This document shows positions 7,236-15,908 of a DNA stretch of 33,971 bases, piece after piece. The notes under the pieces are model-generated. The model did not search any database. It was given only the letters and a program-made list of their open reading frames with translations, and was not told the origin of the DNA. The stretch covers positions 1 to 33,971 of the forward strand of contig NZ_AKZI01000124.1 in assembly GCF_000293785.1 (NCBI RefSeq), read 5' to 3'. The DNA is from Rhodovulum sp. PH10. GTDB taxonomy: Bacteria; Pseudomonadota; Alphaproteobacteria; Rhizobiales; Xanthobacteraceae. Position 1 is the stretch's first letter. Each line of letters starts with the position of its first letter. The translations under genes were made by a program, and so were the position numbers.

Positions 7236-8021
7236 TCAGATGCCGGGGATCAGCCCGCCGTCGATGCGGATGACCGAGCCCGTGATGTAGGACGCGCGCG
7301 TGCTCGCGAGAAACGCGACAGTGTCGCCGTACTCGCGCGGATCGCCGTAGCGACCCACCGGAATCGAGGCCGTGCTCTCGGCAGAAACCTCCGCCACCGG
7401 CCGGTTCTCGCGCTTCGCCTTCTGCTCGTCGAGGAAGACGATGCGGCCGGTCGCGATGCGGCCCGGCAGGACGATGTTGGCGGTGACGCCGTCGCGCCCG
7501 ACCTCGCGCGCGAGCGTCTTCGACCAGCCGACCAGCGCGAGGCGCAACGCGTTCGAGATGCCGAGATTGGGGATCGGCGACACCACGCCCGACGAGGTCG
7601 ACGTGATCACGCGGCCCCATTTGCGCGCACGCATGCCGGGCAGCACGGCGTCGGTCACGGCGATCACCGAGCGCACCATCCGATCGAACCACTGCGACCA
7701 GATTTCCGGCGGCTGGCCGGCGGCCGGCGTCGGCGGCGGACCACCGGTGTTGTTGACCAGAATGTCGACCGGGCCGAACGCCGCCCCGATCTCCTTCAGA
7801 TGGCCCGGCAGCACCGAGAGATCCGAGATGTCCCAGGTCAGCGCCAGGCTTGTGCCACCGGCGCCGGTGATGGCGTCGGCGGTCTTCTTCGCGGCATCGG
7901 CATCGATGTCGGCGACCGCCACCCGCGCGCCTTCCGCAGCGAGCGAGCGCGCGATCGCGCCGCCGAGACCACCGCCTGCGCCGAAAACCAGCGCCGTCTT
8001 GCCGTCGAGCTCGAGATTCAA
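7236..8021 (-). CDS. Short-chain dehydrogenase/reductase-fold protein with an atypical active site
   Basis: A 261-residue Rossmann-fold protein of the SDR superfamily. The glycine-rich cofactor loop FGAGGGLGG is at residues 13-21, a D38-x-D pattern follows strand 2, and NNTGG (90-94) replaces NNAG. In the active-site region S143/S144 is present. The Tyr-xxx-Lys pair, however, is replaced by S156-NAL-R160 when aligned on the flanking PNLG and ALVGWSKTLA. A subset of bacterial SDRs shares this SN-x-x-R pattern, so it may be a real subfamily with different chemistry or a non-redox role. There is no ATG near the domain start. A TTG at 8021 is preceded by AAAGGA at good spacing, and I chose that. 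The gene follows the DapA-like gene by 34 bases, so the two form an operon. Confidence 0.85.
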   Translation of the reverse strand: MNLELDGKTALVFGAGGGLGGAIARSLAAEGARVAVADIDADAAKKTADAITGAGGTSLALTWDISDLSVLPGHLKEIGAAFGPVDILVNNTGGPPPTPAAGQPPEIWSQWFDRMVRSVIAVTDAVLPGMRARKWGRVITSTSSGVVSPIPNLGISNALRLALVGWSKTLAREVGRDGVTANIVLPGRIATGRIVFLDEQKAKRENRPVAEVSAESTASIPVGRYGDPREYGDTVAFLASTRASYITGSVIRIDGGLIPGI

Positions 8022-8055
8022 GTTTTCGTCCTTTCGTCTTACGGACTCGTTCTCA

Positions 8056-9018
8056 TCACGCCGGAGGCGCGCCCGGCGCGCCAGCAACGGGTCGGAGCGC
8101 CGCGCGCGGATCGATGCGGGCGACACGCGACAACAGATAGTCCACCTCGGCGCGTGCCGCCGCGTTCAGCGACGCACCGGGCTTGCGCAGCGCGTCGGTC
8201 GCGATCGCGCCGCGCCGCCACAGCACGTATTTGCGCACCGCGAGGCCGATTCCCGCCTGCTGCTCGTAGCGCACCAGCGGCAAATGCGCGTCGTAGATGT
8301 CGTGCGCGGCGTCGCGCCGGCCTTCCTTCTGAAGCCGCACCACGTCGGCCAGCATCTCCGGAAAAGCGTAGCCGGTCATCGCTCCGTCGGCGCCGCGCTC
8401 GGTCTCGAAGTCGAGAAACAGCGCGCCGTTGCCGCACAGGATGGAGAACGGCCGCAGGCCGTCCTCGCGCTGCCACTTGCGCAGCGTCGAGATCTTGTCG
8501 AGGCCCGGCCAATCCTCGTGCTTCAGCATCACGCACGACGCGTTCTGCTCGACGATGCGGCGGATCACGCCGGGCGTCATCACGACGTTGAGCGTCAGCG
8601 GATAATCCTGCAGCACGAACGGCACGTCGGCGCCGACCGCCTCGACCGCCTGCGCGAAATAATCGACGATCTGATCGTCGGTGCGCAGCCCCGGCGTCGG
8701 CGCGATCATCACGCCGGCGGCGCCCGCCTCCATCGCCTCGCGCGCCATCCGCCGCATCGCGGCAAAGCCCGGCGCGGAGACGCCGACCACCACCGGCACG
8801 TTCGCCCGCGCGCACACGCGCTTGGCGATCGCGACCGACTCTTCGGGCTCGAGCTTCTGCGCCTCGCCCATGATGCCGAGAATGGTGAGGCCGCTGACGC
8901 CGGCCTTCAGATAGAAGTCGGTCAGCCGGTCGACGCCGTCGAGGTCGAGGGCTCCGTCGGCGGCGAAAGGCGTCGCCGCAATCGCAAACACACCGCTGGC
9001 ACGCGCGTCCAAGGTCAT
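8056..9018 (-). CDS. Dihydrodipicolinate synthase/N-acetylneuraminate lyase family protein
   Basis: A 320-residue TIM-barrel class I aldolase of the DapA/NanA superfamily, which condenses or cleaves 2-oxo acids through a Schiff base. The Schiff-base lysine is K166 (VMLKHED) and the catalytic tyrosine is Y139 (LQDYPLT). GIMGEAQKL (48-56) replaces the GTTGE loop of true DapA. This departure, together with a C-terminal extension and an SDR partner in place of lysine-pathway genes, argues for a catabolic 2-keto-3-deoxy acid lyase/dehydratase or decarboxylase role, not lysine synthesis. The substrate cannot be read from the sequence. It is the first gene of a minus-strand pair with the SDR. A broken LysR gene lies upstream in the same orientation. 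Confidence 0.88.
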   Translation of the reverse strand: MTLDARASGVFAIAATPFAADGALDLDGVDRLTDFYLKAGVSGLTILGIMGEAQKLEPEESVAIAKRVCARANVPVVVGVSAPGFAAMRRMAREAMEAGAAGVMIAPTPGLRTDDQIVDYFAQAVEAVGADVPFVLQDYPLTLNVVMTPGVIRRIVEQNASCVMLKHEDWPGLDKISTLRKWQREDGLRPFSILCGNGALFLDFETERGADGAMTGYAFPEMLADVVRLQKEGRRDAAHDIYDAHLPLVRYEQQAGIGLAVRKYVLWRRGAIATDALRKPGASLNAAARAEVDYLLSRVARIDPRAALRPVAGAPGAPPA

Positions 9019-9347
9019 GATGGTTCCCGAGCCGATGGCACCACGAGACGACGGGAAAGCCGCGTTCCACGGGCGTTTCCGGTCGCCCGCCGGGCCCCGG
9101 CATCACCCGATCTCGTGCGAGACCGGCCGGGACACGGAACGTCGGCGCCCCGTCGATCGGGCGCGAAGACGAACTGCACGATATCCGCCGGGCCGGACGC
9201 CGACGCGGCCCTCCGCACCCGCGGACGTGTTCGAAGGCGGCACTGTCGGAGCAAATCACCGCCGCCGCAAATCGTAAATGCGGAACAATCGATCGGCCAG
9301 CCTTATCTGCGGGCGAGCCGCCTCCGGTCTGCACGCTGGTCGGGTCG
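9019..9347. other. Gene-free interval upstream of the DapA-like gene
   Basis: No coding region with recognisable sequence is seen on either strand. It should hold the promoter of the DapA-like/SDR operon, but no convincing -35/-10 pair was found. It separates that operon from the broken LysR gene. Confidence 0.5.
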
Positions 9348-9795
9348 TCAGCGTGCCAACACTCTCTTCAGCTCGTCGAGCTTCCAGTCCACTTTCTGGT
9401 CGAGCGTCATCGCACGGTCGGCCGAGATCGCGTCGTGCATCGACGCCAGGATCGCCATCGCGGCCGGCGAGAGGCCGACATTGCTCTTCCAGAACATGCG
9501 AATGGTGCGGCGGATGCGCGGCTCGGTCAGCGGACGGTGACGGATGAAGGAGTGCGCGTTGCGCGGCAGCGCGAGGCTCGGCAGCACCTCCTGAACGTCG
9601 GTCGTCAGCGCATCGAAGCGACTCAACAGGTCGCGCGCGTGCGGCAGAAAGCTCATACCGAGAGGTGCCAGACTGACGCTTCGCGTCGTGCGGCTGAACA
9701 ACGGACTGCCGATATGATCCTCGAGCTGGCGAATGCATTGGCTGAGTGCCGGCTGTGACAGATGCAGCGACACTGAACAATGCAACCAGTCTCAT
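9348..9795 (-). pseudogene. LysR-family regulator remnant with internal deletion
   Basis: The continuous frame (stop at 9348) opens inside a LysR DNA-binding domain at SLHLSQPALSQCIRQLE and continues through GSPLFSRTTRSVSLAPLG and the linker helix. It then jumps at about residue 70-75 straight to a typical LysR C-terminal end (RPLTEPRIRRTIRMFW, GLSPAAMAIL). The whole effector-binding middle, normally some 170 residues, is missing. At the N-terminus the first helix is degraded: a fragment reading MRLVALFSVAA lies in another frame from the ATG at 9795. No plausible start precedes the helix-turn-helix. I judge it non-functional. It may once have regulated the DapA-like/SDR pair immediately downstream. 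Confidence 0.8.
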
Positions 9796-10780
9796 TTCTC
9801 GCCTCTCGGACCTTTTCTCGGCGTCCATACTCCGAGCTCCGAACCTCGAGCCGCAGATTTGTCGCCGCGGATTTGCCGCTTCAACTCTCGTCGACGACTG
9901 CAGACTGGCAGAAGGCCAATTAATCGTTCAAATGAAAAAGTGTGATTGATTATAATGCATCCGCAATGAATATCGCGGTTGCTCATCATATCACCTGCCG
10001 TTTCCGAACCCCTCTGGCACATCTGATCAAAAGATCGGCAGCGTTGATCATTCGAAGGGCATTTCACGTCGGCGCATCCGGCAGAGGTTGGCTGCGAAAC
10101 GATCGCGTTCGTGTGTCGCGAGGCATACGGTTGGTGATCACTTCGACGAGCGACGCCGATCTGAAAACGCGTCGCACAATCGGGAGAACATCCGAGAAGG
10201 TTCGATCCCCTCCTTGGGGAGAGCACGGTCGACTGACGGGGGTGGTACCGGGGAACTATCCGAGCCACCCACACGACGATCACATCGGGTTTGCGCATTT
10301 CTGTCCCTATCACGTCACTGCGCAGGAACATCAGCACGTCACACGCCTCGAAACGTTCTTTCAGGCGCTCGATACCACCAGTGATTGCCGTCGACACGAC
10401 GCACTCCCCTCCCGCAGGGACGCCGGCATGACCGGGCGGCGCAGCACCTGTGCGGTCACGTGAATTCTTGTTTGTCTACGGGAATATTTGTGATACCCCT
10501 TGGGAAGCCTGGAGTTCCAGGCAGCCCGAGCGGATCGCGGACCGTTTCGTCCCTGGTTCCGCGCAGTACGTTTCTCTTGCCGTGACCGGTTCGCCGCGTC
10601 CCGGCCGCTCTTCGTGACGACCCCCGAGCTCCGGTCGCCGCACCGGCCCCCGCACGGCACCTCGCTGCCGCGCGACCCGGCGCGCGCGTCCACACCGCCC
10701 GCGGCCCGTCTCGCGACGGACGCACCCCTGTGCCCGTTCGGTCGCGCCGCGGCGTGACCGATGCTCGAGGAGCACCCGCC
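9796..10780. other. Decayed, gene-poor region between the LysR remnant and the kinase
   Basis: About 1 kb without a recognisable gene. Parts (about 9900-10000 and 10450-10500) are visibly richer in A/T than the neighbouring genes. A TATAAT within the palindrome ATTATAAT (9949-9956) has a TTCAAA 18 bases upstream on the plus strand, so a promoter is possible. A minus-strand frame starting GTG at about 10397 reads ITGGIERLKERFEACDVLMF for its first 45-50 residues, like a real N-terminus, and then degenerates. This may be the stump of a lost gene. The last 300 bases should contain the promoter of the sugar-acid cluster. Confidence 0.5.
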
Positions 10781-12037
10781 ATGCTGATCGGCGTCATCGC
10801 GGACGATTTCACCGGTGCGACCGACATCGCCGGCTTTCTCGTGTCGGCCGGCGTGAGCACGACGCAAGTCATCGGCGTGCCGCCGGACACCATGCGGCCC
10901 GAGGCCGAGGCGGTCGTGATCAGCTTGAAGTCGCGCTCCTGCCCGCCGGCAGAGGCGATCGCCGACAGCCTCGCCGCGCTCGCCTGGCTCACGCGGCACG
11001 GCTGCACGCGCATTTATCAGAAATACTGCTCGACATTCGACAGCACGAAAGACGGCAATATCGGCCCGGTGGCGGACGCGCTGCTCGATGCGCTGGGCAC
11101 GGACTTCACCGTCGTCTGCCCTGCTCTGCCGATCAACGGCCGCACCATCTACAACGGCTATCTGTTCGTGAACGGCGTGCTGCTGTCGGAGTCCGGGATG
11201 CGGCACCACCCGGTGACGCCGATGACCGACCCGAGCCTGGTGCGGCTGATGGCGGCGCAGTCGCGCGGAACCTGCGGGGTGATCACCGCCGACGTGGTCG
11301 ACCAGGGCGTCGACGCCGTGCGCGCCGCGCTTTTGCGCGCGCAGGCAGAAGGTCATCGTTATGCGGTGCTCGACGCGCTGACGGACGCTCATCTCGACGT
11401 GCTCGGCGCGGCGGTCGCCGACATGCCGCTGGTCACCGGCGGCTCCGGCCTCGCCGCCGGCATGGCGAAGAGCTGGAGCGATCGGCTGGTCGATCCGGTC
11501 CGCGCGGCGGAAGCCGGCAAGCCGCTCGGCACCGCGGCGGTGGTGCTCGCCGGCTCGTGCTCGACCATGACGAATGCGCAGGTCGCCGCCTATCGCGCCG
11601 AGGCGCCGGCACGCGCGATCGACGTCGCCCGCTGCCTCGCCGATCCCGAAGGATACGCGGAGACGCTCGCCGGCTGGGTGCTGGAAAACCGCGGCAAGCG
11701 GTGGGGGCCGCTGGTCTATGCGACCACCGATCCCGCCGGGCTGAAGGCCGTTCAGCAAACATTCGGCGCGGCGGCGAGCACCGCCATCGAAAAGACCCTG
11801 GCGGCACTCGCGGCGCGGCTCGCTTCGGCCGGCTTCGACCGCTTCATCGTCGCCGGCGGCGAGACCTCGGGCGCCGTCGTGCAGGCGCTCGGCGTCACCG
11901 CCTTTCATATCGGGCCGACCATCGCGCCCGGCGTGCCGTGGGTGCGCGCCGTCGACAGGCCCGTCTCGATGGCCCTCAAGTCGGGCAATTTCGGGCAGGC
12001 GCGCTTCTTCTTCGATTGCCAGGAGCAAGACGCATGA
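10781..12037 (+). CDS. otnK: Four-carbon acid sugar kinase (3-oxo-tetronate 4-kinase, DUF1537 family)
   Basis: A 418-residue kinase of the DUF1537 family that phosphorylates the 4-position of four-carbon sugar acids such as 3-oxo-tetronate. The N-terminal signature IADDFTGATD (6-15) begins the sugar-binding domain. The C-terminal nucleotide-binding domain contains VLAGSCSTMTNAQ and the glycine-rich AGGETSGAV (about 358-366). Full length matches OtnK (about 420). The ATG at 10781 has GAGGAG at 10767-10772. The stop overlaps the ATG of the next gene (ATGA), a strong sign of an operon with the OtnC-type aldolase. This kinase-aldolase pairing is diagnostic of L-threonate/D-erythronate-type catabolism that ends in DHAP. 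Specificity for a particular tetronate is inference. Confidence 0.9.
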   Translation: MLIGVIADDFTGATDIAGFLVSAGVSTTQVIGVPPDTMRPEAEAVVISLKSRSCPPAEAIADSLAALAWLTRHGCTRIYQKYCSTFDSTKDGNIGPVADALLDALGTDFTVVCPALPINGRTIYNGYLFVNGVLLSESGMRHHPVTPMTDPSLVRLMAAQSRGTCGVITADVVDQGVDAVRAALLRAQAEGHRYAVLDALTDAHLDVLGAAVADMPLVTGGSGLAAGMAKSWSDRLVDPVRAAEAGKPLGTAAVVLAGSCSTMTNAQVAAYRAEAPARAIDVARCLADPEGYAETLAGWVLENRGKRWGPLVYATTDPAGLKAVQQTFGAAASTAIEKTLAALAARLASAGFDRFIVAGGETSGAVVQALGVTAFHIGPTIAPGVPWVRAVDRPVSMALKSGNFGQARFFFDCQEQDA

Positions 12038-12669
12038 CCGGAGACGCGAGCACACTGCGCGAGCGCATCTGCACGCTCGGAAAGTCGCTGTTCGATCGGC
12101 GTTTCGTGGTCGGCGGCGCCGGCAACATCTCGGTGCGGCTGGACGACGGCCGTATCCTGGTGACGCCGACGGGAAGCAATTTCGGCAGGCTTCAGCCCGA
12201 CGAGATCTCCGAGATCGATGCCGACGGCAACCTGCTCGCCGGCAAGAAGCCCTCGAAGGAGCTGACGTTCCATCGCGCGCTGTTTCGTGCGCGCTCCGAG
12301 GCCGGCGCGGTCGTCCATCTGCACTCGACCTACCTCACCGCGCTGTCGTGCCGCCGCGATCTCGACCACGAGAACGCGCTGCGCCCGTTCACGCCTTACT
12401 ACGTGATGCGGGTCGGCAGCCTGCCGGTCTCGCCCTACCGCCGCCCCGGCGACCCGCGGATCGCCGACGACCTCGAGGCGCTCGCCAGGCACAGCGACGC
12501 GCGCGCCTTCCTGCTCGCCTCGCACGGCCCGGTCGTGCTCGGGAAGACGCTCGAGGAGGCGGTCGACAACATGGAGGAGCTCGAGGAGACGGCGAAGCTG
12601 TTCTTCCTGCTGCGCGGCGAAGAGATCCGCTGGCTGACCGACGACCAGATTTCCGAGCTGAGGAGATGA
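12034..12669 (+). CDS. otnC: Class II aldolase, 3-oxo-tetronate 4-phosphate decarboxylase type
   Basis: A 211-residue class II aldolase/adducin-fold enzyme. In the OtnC branch it decarboxylates 3-oxo-tetronate 4-phosphate to dihydroxyacetone phosphate using a divalent metal. GNISVR (30-35) forms the phosphate-binding loop, E76 lies in PSKELTFH, and H95 and H97 in VVHLHSTY bind the metal. A third histidine follows in ASHGPVVLG. The length is typical. The gene overlaps otnK by four bases and is therefore translationally coupled to it. The same fold also covers fuculose- and ribulose-phosphate aldolases; the otnK partner is what favours the OtnC assignment. Confidence 0.88.
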   Translation: MTGDASTLRERICTLGKSLFDRRFVVGGAGNISVRLDDGRILVTPTGSNFGRLQPDEISEIDADGNLLAGKKPSKELTFHRALFRARSEAGAVVHLHSTYLTALSCRRDLDHENALRPFTPYYVMRVGSLPVSPYRRPGDPRIADDLEALARHSDARAFLLASHGPVVLGKTLEEAVDNMEELEETAKLFFLLRGEEIRWLTDDQISELRR

Positions 12670-13098
12670 GATGCTCGGCTTGCGTCCCCCGGCTATGCCG
12701 TTCGAGGCGACGCGAGCCCGGCCGCGGCAACGCTCACGCGGCCCCGACATCGTCCCCCGTTTCCGATCGGGGCGCTCCGTGTCACGTCGCCTCGGCGGCG
12801 CGACATCGACCGCCTCGCGTCGACCTCTCGAAGACCATCGAAACATACTGCCGACCGGTGGGGCGACACTGCGCGCCGTCCGCGACAGTCGCGGACGTGT
12901 TTTAAGGACGGGGAGAACAAAACATGCGAAGAACAACAGGACGGCCTCTTCATCCGACGAGCGAGAGAGCACGGCACCCGGGGCACCGATCGTGCCGCCG
13001 GCCGGCCGCCGGCGCGGCCTCACCGCAAGGCGAACGTGCGGCCCGCCGACAGCTCGCCTGCCCCACCACACCGATCGGCTAGCACGGAGGAAAGTGTC
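12670..13098. other. 429-base gap between otnC and the GntP permease
   Basis: No recognisable gene. A 52-codon frame (12924-13082) has a good GGGGAG ribosome site and ends 16 bases before the permease start, but its Arg/Pro-rich product and irregular codon use do not look like a conserved protein. The permease and dehydrogenase may have a separate promoter here. The purine-rich ribosome site GGAGGAAA (13086-13093) serves the permease. Confidence 0.5.
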
Positions 13099-14436
13099 GT
13101 GACGCTCGTTCTCGCTTTTCTGATCGGCCTCGCCATTCTGCTGTTTCTGGCCATCCGACTGAAGATCAGCGCCTTCGTGGCACTGCTCGTGAGCGCCGTG
13201 GTGATCGGCCTCCTGTCGGGCCTGCCCGCGGACAAGGTCATTCACGACATCACCGGCGGCTTCGGCAAGATTCTCAGCAGCATCGGCATCGTCATCATCT
13301 TCGGGGTGATTCTCGGCAAGTACCTCGAGGACGGCGGCGCCGCCCGCCGCCTGGCGCTCGCCAGCATCCGTGCCCTCGGCCAGAAGAACTCGCCGGCCGC
13401 GATGTCGATCAGCGGATATCTGGTCTCGATTCCGGTGTTCAGCGACGTCGCCTACGTCATCCTCGTGCCGCTGGCGAAGGCGATCTCCAACCGCAGCGGC
13501 ATGGCCTTCGCGGTTCTCGCGGTCGCGCTCCTGAGTGGCCTGCAGGCGACCCAGATCTACGTGCCGCCGACGCCCGGCCCGCTCGCGGTCGCCGGCCTGC
13601 TCAATCTCGATATCGGCCGGGTGATCATGTACGGCGGCATCTCGGCCATCTTCATGACGATGTTCGGCTGGGCCTACGCCGTCTTCTGGCTGCGCAAGAC
13701 CGATCCGCAGCCGTGGGAGTACGACGCTGCCGAGGCCGCGGCGATGGCGGACCAGGGGGACGATCAGGACAAGAACCTGCCCGGCCTGTTCGCCTCGCTG
13801 TTCCCGCTTCTCCTGCCGATGGTGCTGATCCTGCTGAACACCACCAGCGCCATGATGCTCGGCAAGGGTCACGTCCTGACGAAGGTGTTCGATTTCGTCG
13901 GCGACGCCAATGTCGCGCTCGCGCTCGGCACGCTCGCCGCGGTCGTCACGCTCGGCCACCGCCTCGGGAGGGAGAAGATTCTCGACATCGTCGACGACTC
14001 CCTCAAGACCGCCGGCCCGATCATCTTCATCACCGCGGCAGGCGGCTCGCTCGGCGCCGTTCTGAAGGACTCCGGCGTCGGCAATGCGGTGGCGGCACAG
14101 GTGGCCGGCAGCGGCCTGCCGTTCATCCTCATCCCGTTCGTCATCTCGGGTCTCCTGAAGACGATCCAGGGCTCGGGGACCGTCGCCGTCATCACCTCCG
14201 CAACGCTGTGCGCGCCGCTCGCCGAGCAGCTCGGGATCGACCCGATCCTGATCTTCCTCGCCACCGGCGCCGGCGCCCGCCTGATCTGCCACGTCAACGA
14301 CAGCCTGTTCTGGATCTTCACCAAGATGAACGGCTACGACATGAAGACCGGCCTGCGCACGATGAGCGCGAGCAGCTTCTTCATGGCACTCGGCGGATTG
14401 TTCGGAACCTGGATCGTCCAGATGTTCCTGCTGTGA
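13099..14436 (+). CDS. GntP-family gluconate/sugar-acid:H+ symporter
   Basis: A 445-residue inner-membrane transporter with roughly twelve hydrophobic segments, beginning LVLAFLIGLAILLFLAI. GntP-family landmarks are GFGKILSSIGIVIIFGVILGK-like text near residues 55-75, SIPVFSDVAYVIL, the mid-protein YVPPTPGPLAVAGL, and SGLLKTIQGSGTVAVIT plus ICHVNDSLFW near the C-terminus. The length is that of GntP, GntT and YgbN. The start is a GTG at 13099, five bases after GGAGGAAA; there is no ATG near the first membrane segment. Placed between otnK-otnC and the dehydrogenase, it most likely imports the sugar acid those enzymes use. YgbN-like transporters accompany otn genes in other bacteria. Confidence 0.92.
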   Translation: MTLVLAFLIGLAILLFLAIRLKISAFVALLVSAVVIGLLSGLPADKVIHDITGGFGKILSSIGIVIIFGVILGKYLEDGGAARRLALASIRALGQKNSPAAMSISGYLVSIPVFSDVAYVILVPLAKAISNRSGMAFAVLAVALLSGLQATQIYVPPTPGPLAVAGLLNLDIGRVIMYGGISAIFMTMFGWAYAVFWLRKTDPQPWEYDAAEAAAMADQGDDQDKNLPGLFASLFPLLLPMVLILLNTTSAMMLGKGHVLTKVFDFVGDANVALALGTLAAVVTLGHRLGREKILDIVDDSLKTAGPIIFITAAGGSLGAVLKDSGVGNAVAAQVAGSGLPFILIPFVISGLLKTIQGSGTVAVITSATLCAPLAEQLGIDPILIFLATGAGARLICHVNDSLFWIFTKMNGYDMKTGLRTMSASSFFMALGGLFGTWIVQMFLL

Positions 14437-14444
14437 CGACGGTC

Positions 14445-14468
14445 GCGCGACGGCCGGCGCCGTCGCGC
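14445..14468 (+). terminator. Stem-loop after the permease gene
   Basis: Ten-base arms GCGCGACGGC (14445-14454) and GCCGTCGCGC (14459-14468) around a CGGC loop start eight bases after the permease stop. No U-tract follows, so it may be a processing or stability hairpin within the transcript and not a true terminator. The dehydrogenase starts about 100 bases later. Confidence 0.4.
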
Positions 14469-14565
14469 ACCACCCGAGACGCCGGCCGTCACGTCCGGCT
14501 CGGTCGGAGCGCTCCCGCCACCTCTCCGGACGCTCCGCGCAACAACTCATCAACGAGGAGTCATC

Positions 14566-15666
14566 ATGCCGAAGTCGCTCAAGATCGCCGTCATCCCGGG
14601 TGACGGCATCGGCCCAGAGATCACCCGCGAGGCGGTTCGCGTGCTGGACGTCGTCCAGAAGAAGCTCGGAACCTTCGAACTCGACCTGCAATATCAGGAC
14701 ACCAGCGTCGATCGCTATCGCCGCACCGGCGTCGCCATGTCGGACGAGGCGTTCGCCGACTGCAAGGCGGCCGACGCGATCTTTCTCGGCGCGATCGGCA
14801 TCCCGGAGGTCCGGCTGCCCGACGGCACCGAGGTCCAGCCGGAGATTGTGCTGCGACTGCGCTTCTCGCTCGGCCTCTATTCCGGCATCCGGCCGGTGAA
14901 GTATTACGAGGGCGTCCAGAGCCGGATCATGGATCCGCGCATCGACTACGTCGTGATGCGCGAGAGCACCGAGGGGCTCTATGCCAGCCGCAACGGCGGC
15001 AACGTCGTGCACGACGAGATCGCGACCGACACGATGGTGATCTCGCGCATGGGCACCGCGCGAATCGTGCGCGCCGCCGCCAAGCTCGCCCGCCAACGGG
15101 CCGCGGCAAAAGGCCGGCGCGGCAAGGTGACCTGCGTCGACAAGGCCAACATCCTTCGCTCCTACGCCTTTTTCCGCAAGGTGTACGACGAGGTGATGGA
15201 CGAGTTCCCCGATCTCGATCGCGACTACGCCTATGTCGACGCGATGATGATCAACATGGTGCTGTGGCCGGAGCGCTACGACGTGATCGTGGTCGAGAAC
15301 ATGTTCGGCGACATCATCTCCGATCTCGGCCCGGCGACCGTCGGCGGCATGGGCATGGCGCCGTCGGCCGATGCCGGCGACCGCTGGGGCATGTTCCAGC
15401 CGTCGCACGGATCGGCGCCGACCATCGCCGGCCAGAACATCGCCAACCCGATCGCCACCATCCTATCGGGCGCGATGATGCTGAACTGGCTCGACGAGCG
15501 GCACCCCGGCCTCGAGCTGAAGCGGGCCGCCGACCTGATCGACGCGAGCGTCGCCGAGTTCGTCCGCAAGAAGGAGGGCCTGACCACCGACATCGGCGGC
15601 AACGGCACGACCTCCGGCGTCGGCGACGGCGTGATCGCGGTGATCGAGAAGGCGAAGCTCGGCTGA
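14566..15666 (+). CDS. Isocitrate/isopropylmalate/tartrate dehydrogenase-family enzyme
   Basis: A 366-residue beta-decarboxylating dehydrogenase that oxidises a 2-hydroxy acid and usually releases CO2, with NAD(P) and a divalent metal. The signature IPGDGIGPEI is at residues 10-19. Substrate arginines lie in LRLRFSLGLYSGIRP (96-110) and MREST (131-135, followed by EGLY). K193 (DKANIL) and metal aspartates D225, D249 and D253 are present, with PSHGSAPTIAGQNIANP near the C-terminus for the nucleotide. All catalytic residues look intact. leuB neighbours (leuC/leuD) are absent. Its place after a GntP permease and otnKC suggests a sugar-acid dehydrogenase, perhaps of the tartrate/D-malate type. 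A strong ribosome site (ACGAGGAGTC) precedes the ATG. Substrate identity is inferred only. Confidence 0.88.
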   Translation: MPKSLKIAVIPGDGIGPEITREAVRVLDVVQKKLGTFELDLQYQDTSVDRYRRTGVAMSDEAFADCKAADAIFLGAIGIPEVRLPDGTEVQPEIVLRLRFSLGLYSGIRPVKYYEGVQSRIMDPRIDYVVMRESTEGLYASRNGGNVVHDEIATDTMVISRMGTARIVRAAAKLARQRAAAKGRRGKVTCVDKANILRSYAFFRKVYDEVMDEFPDLDRDYAYVDAMMINMVLWPERYDVIVVENMFGDIISDLGPATVGGMGMAPSADAGDRWGMFQPSHGSAPTIAGQNIANPIATILSGAMMLNWLDERHPGLELKRAADLIDASVAEFVRKKEGLTTDIGGNGTTSGVGDGVIAVIEKAKLG

Positions 15667-15687
15667 CGCCGGCGACCGCGCCCCATC

Positions 15688-15703
15688 CCCCGGCCTGCCG
15701 GGG
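15688..15703 (+). other. Short GC hairpin after the dehydrogenase gene
   Basis: CCCCGGC and GCCGGGG separated by CT lie 21 bases after the dehydrogenase stop. No U-run follows directly. Three tandem CGCGCCC units come shortly after (15726-15746). The true terminator is probably the hairpin with a T-run at 15778-15802. Confidence 0.4.
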
Positions 15704-15777
15704 CGCGGCGGAGTTCCGGCTCCTCCGCGCCCCGCGCCCCGCGCCCCGGAGACGATCGCCGTGCGACCGGCCCCCCG

Positions 15778-15802
15778 CGCCGGCCGCACGGCGTTTTTTT
15801 TT
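15778..15802 (+). terminator. Intrinsic terminator of the permease-dehydrogenase transcript
   Basis: The arms CGCCG and CGGCG (15778-15782 and 15789-15793) enclose a six-base loop and are followed directly by nine T residues (15794-15802). This is the clearest U-tract terminator in the window. It lies between the dehydrogenase and the deoR-type regulator, which therefore needs its own promoter. Confidence 0.75.
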
Positions 15803-15908
15803 CCCGTTCGCACGGTTCGCTCCCCGCGCGCGAATGGGCTACACGGGTGTCGCCGGCCCCGAGCACGAACGGCCGTGGGCAGCGATCGACGGGGAGGAGA
15901 GACGCGAC

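Noticed and set aside
9942-10463. A 173-codon plus-strand open frame in the decayed region
   Set aside because: There is no recognisable domain, no ribosome site, and the amino-acid make-up is like random sequence. It overlaps an opposite-strand frame of equal quality.
12924-13082. A 52-codon ORF before the GntP permease with a good ribosome site
   Set aside because: The product is Arg/Pro/Ala-rich without a domain and its third-position base use is unlike the neighbouring genes. I kept it out of the gene list, though a translated leader remains possible.
11905-15408. A 1167-codon open frame on the minus strand across otnC, the permease and the dehydrogenase
   Set aside because: Such frames are expected opposite genes with G/C at nearly every third position. 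The plus-strand products are full-length members of known families.
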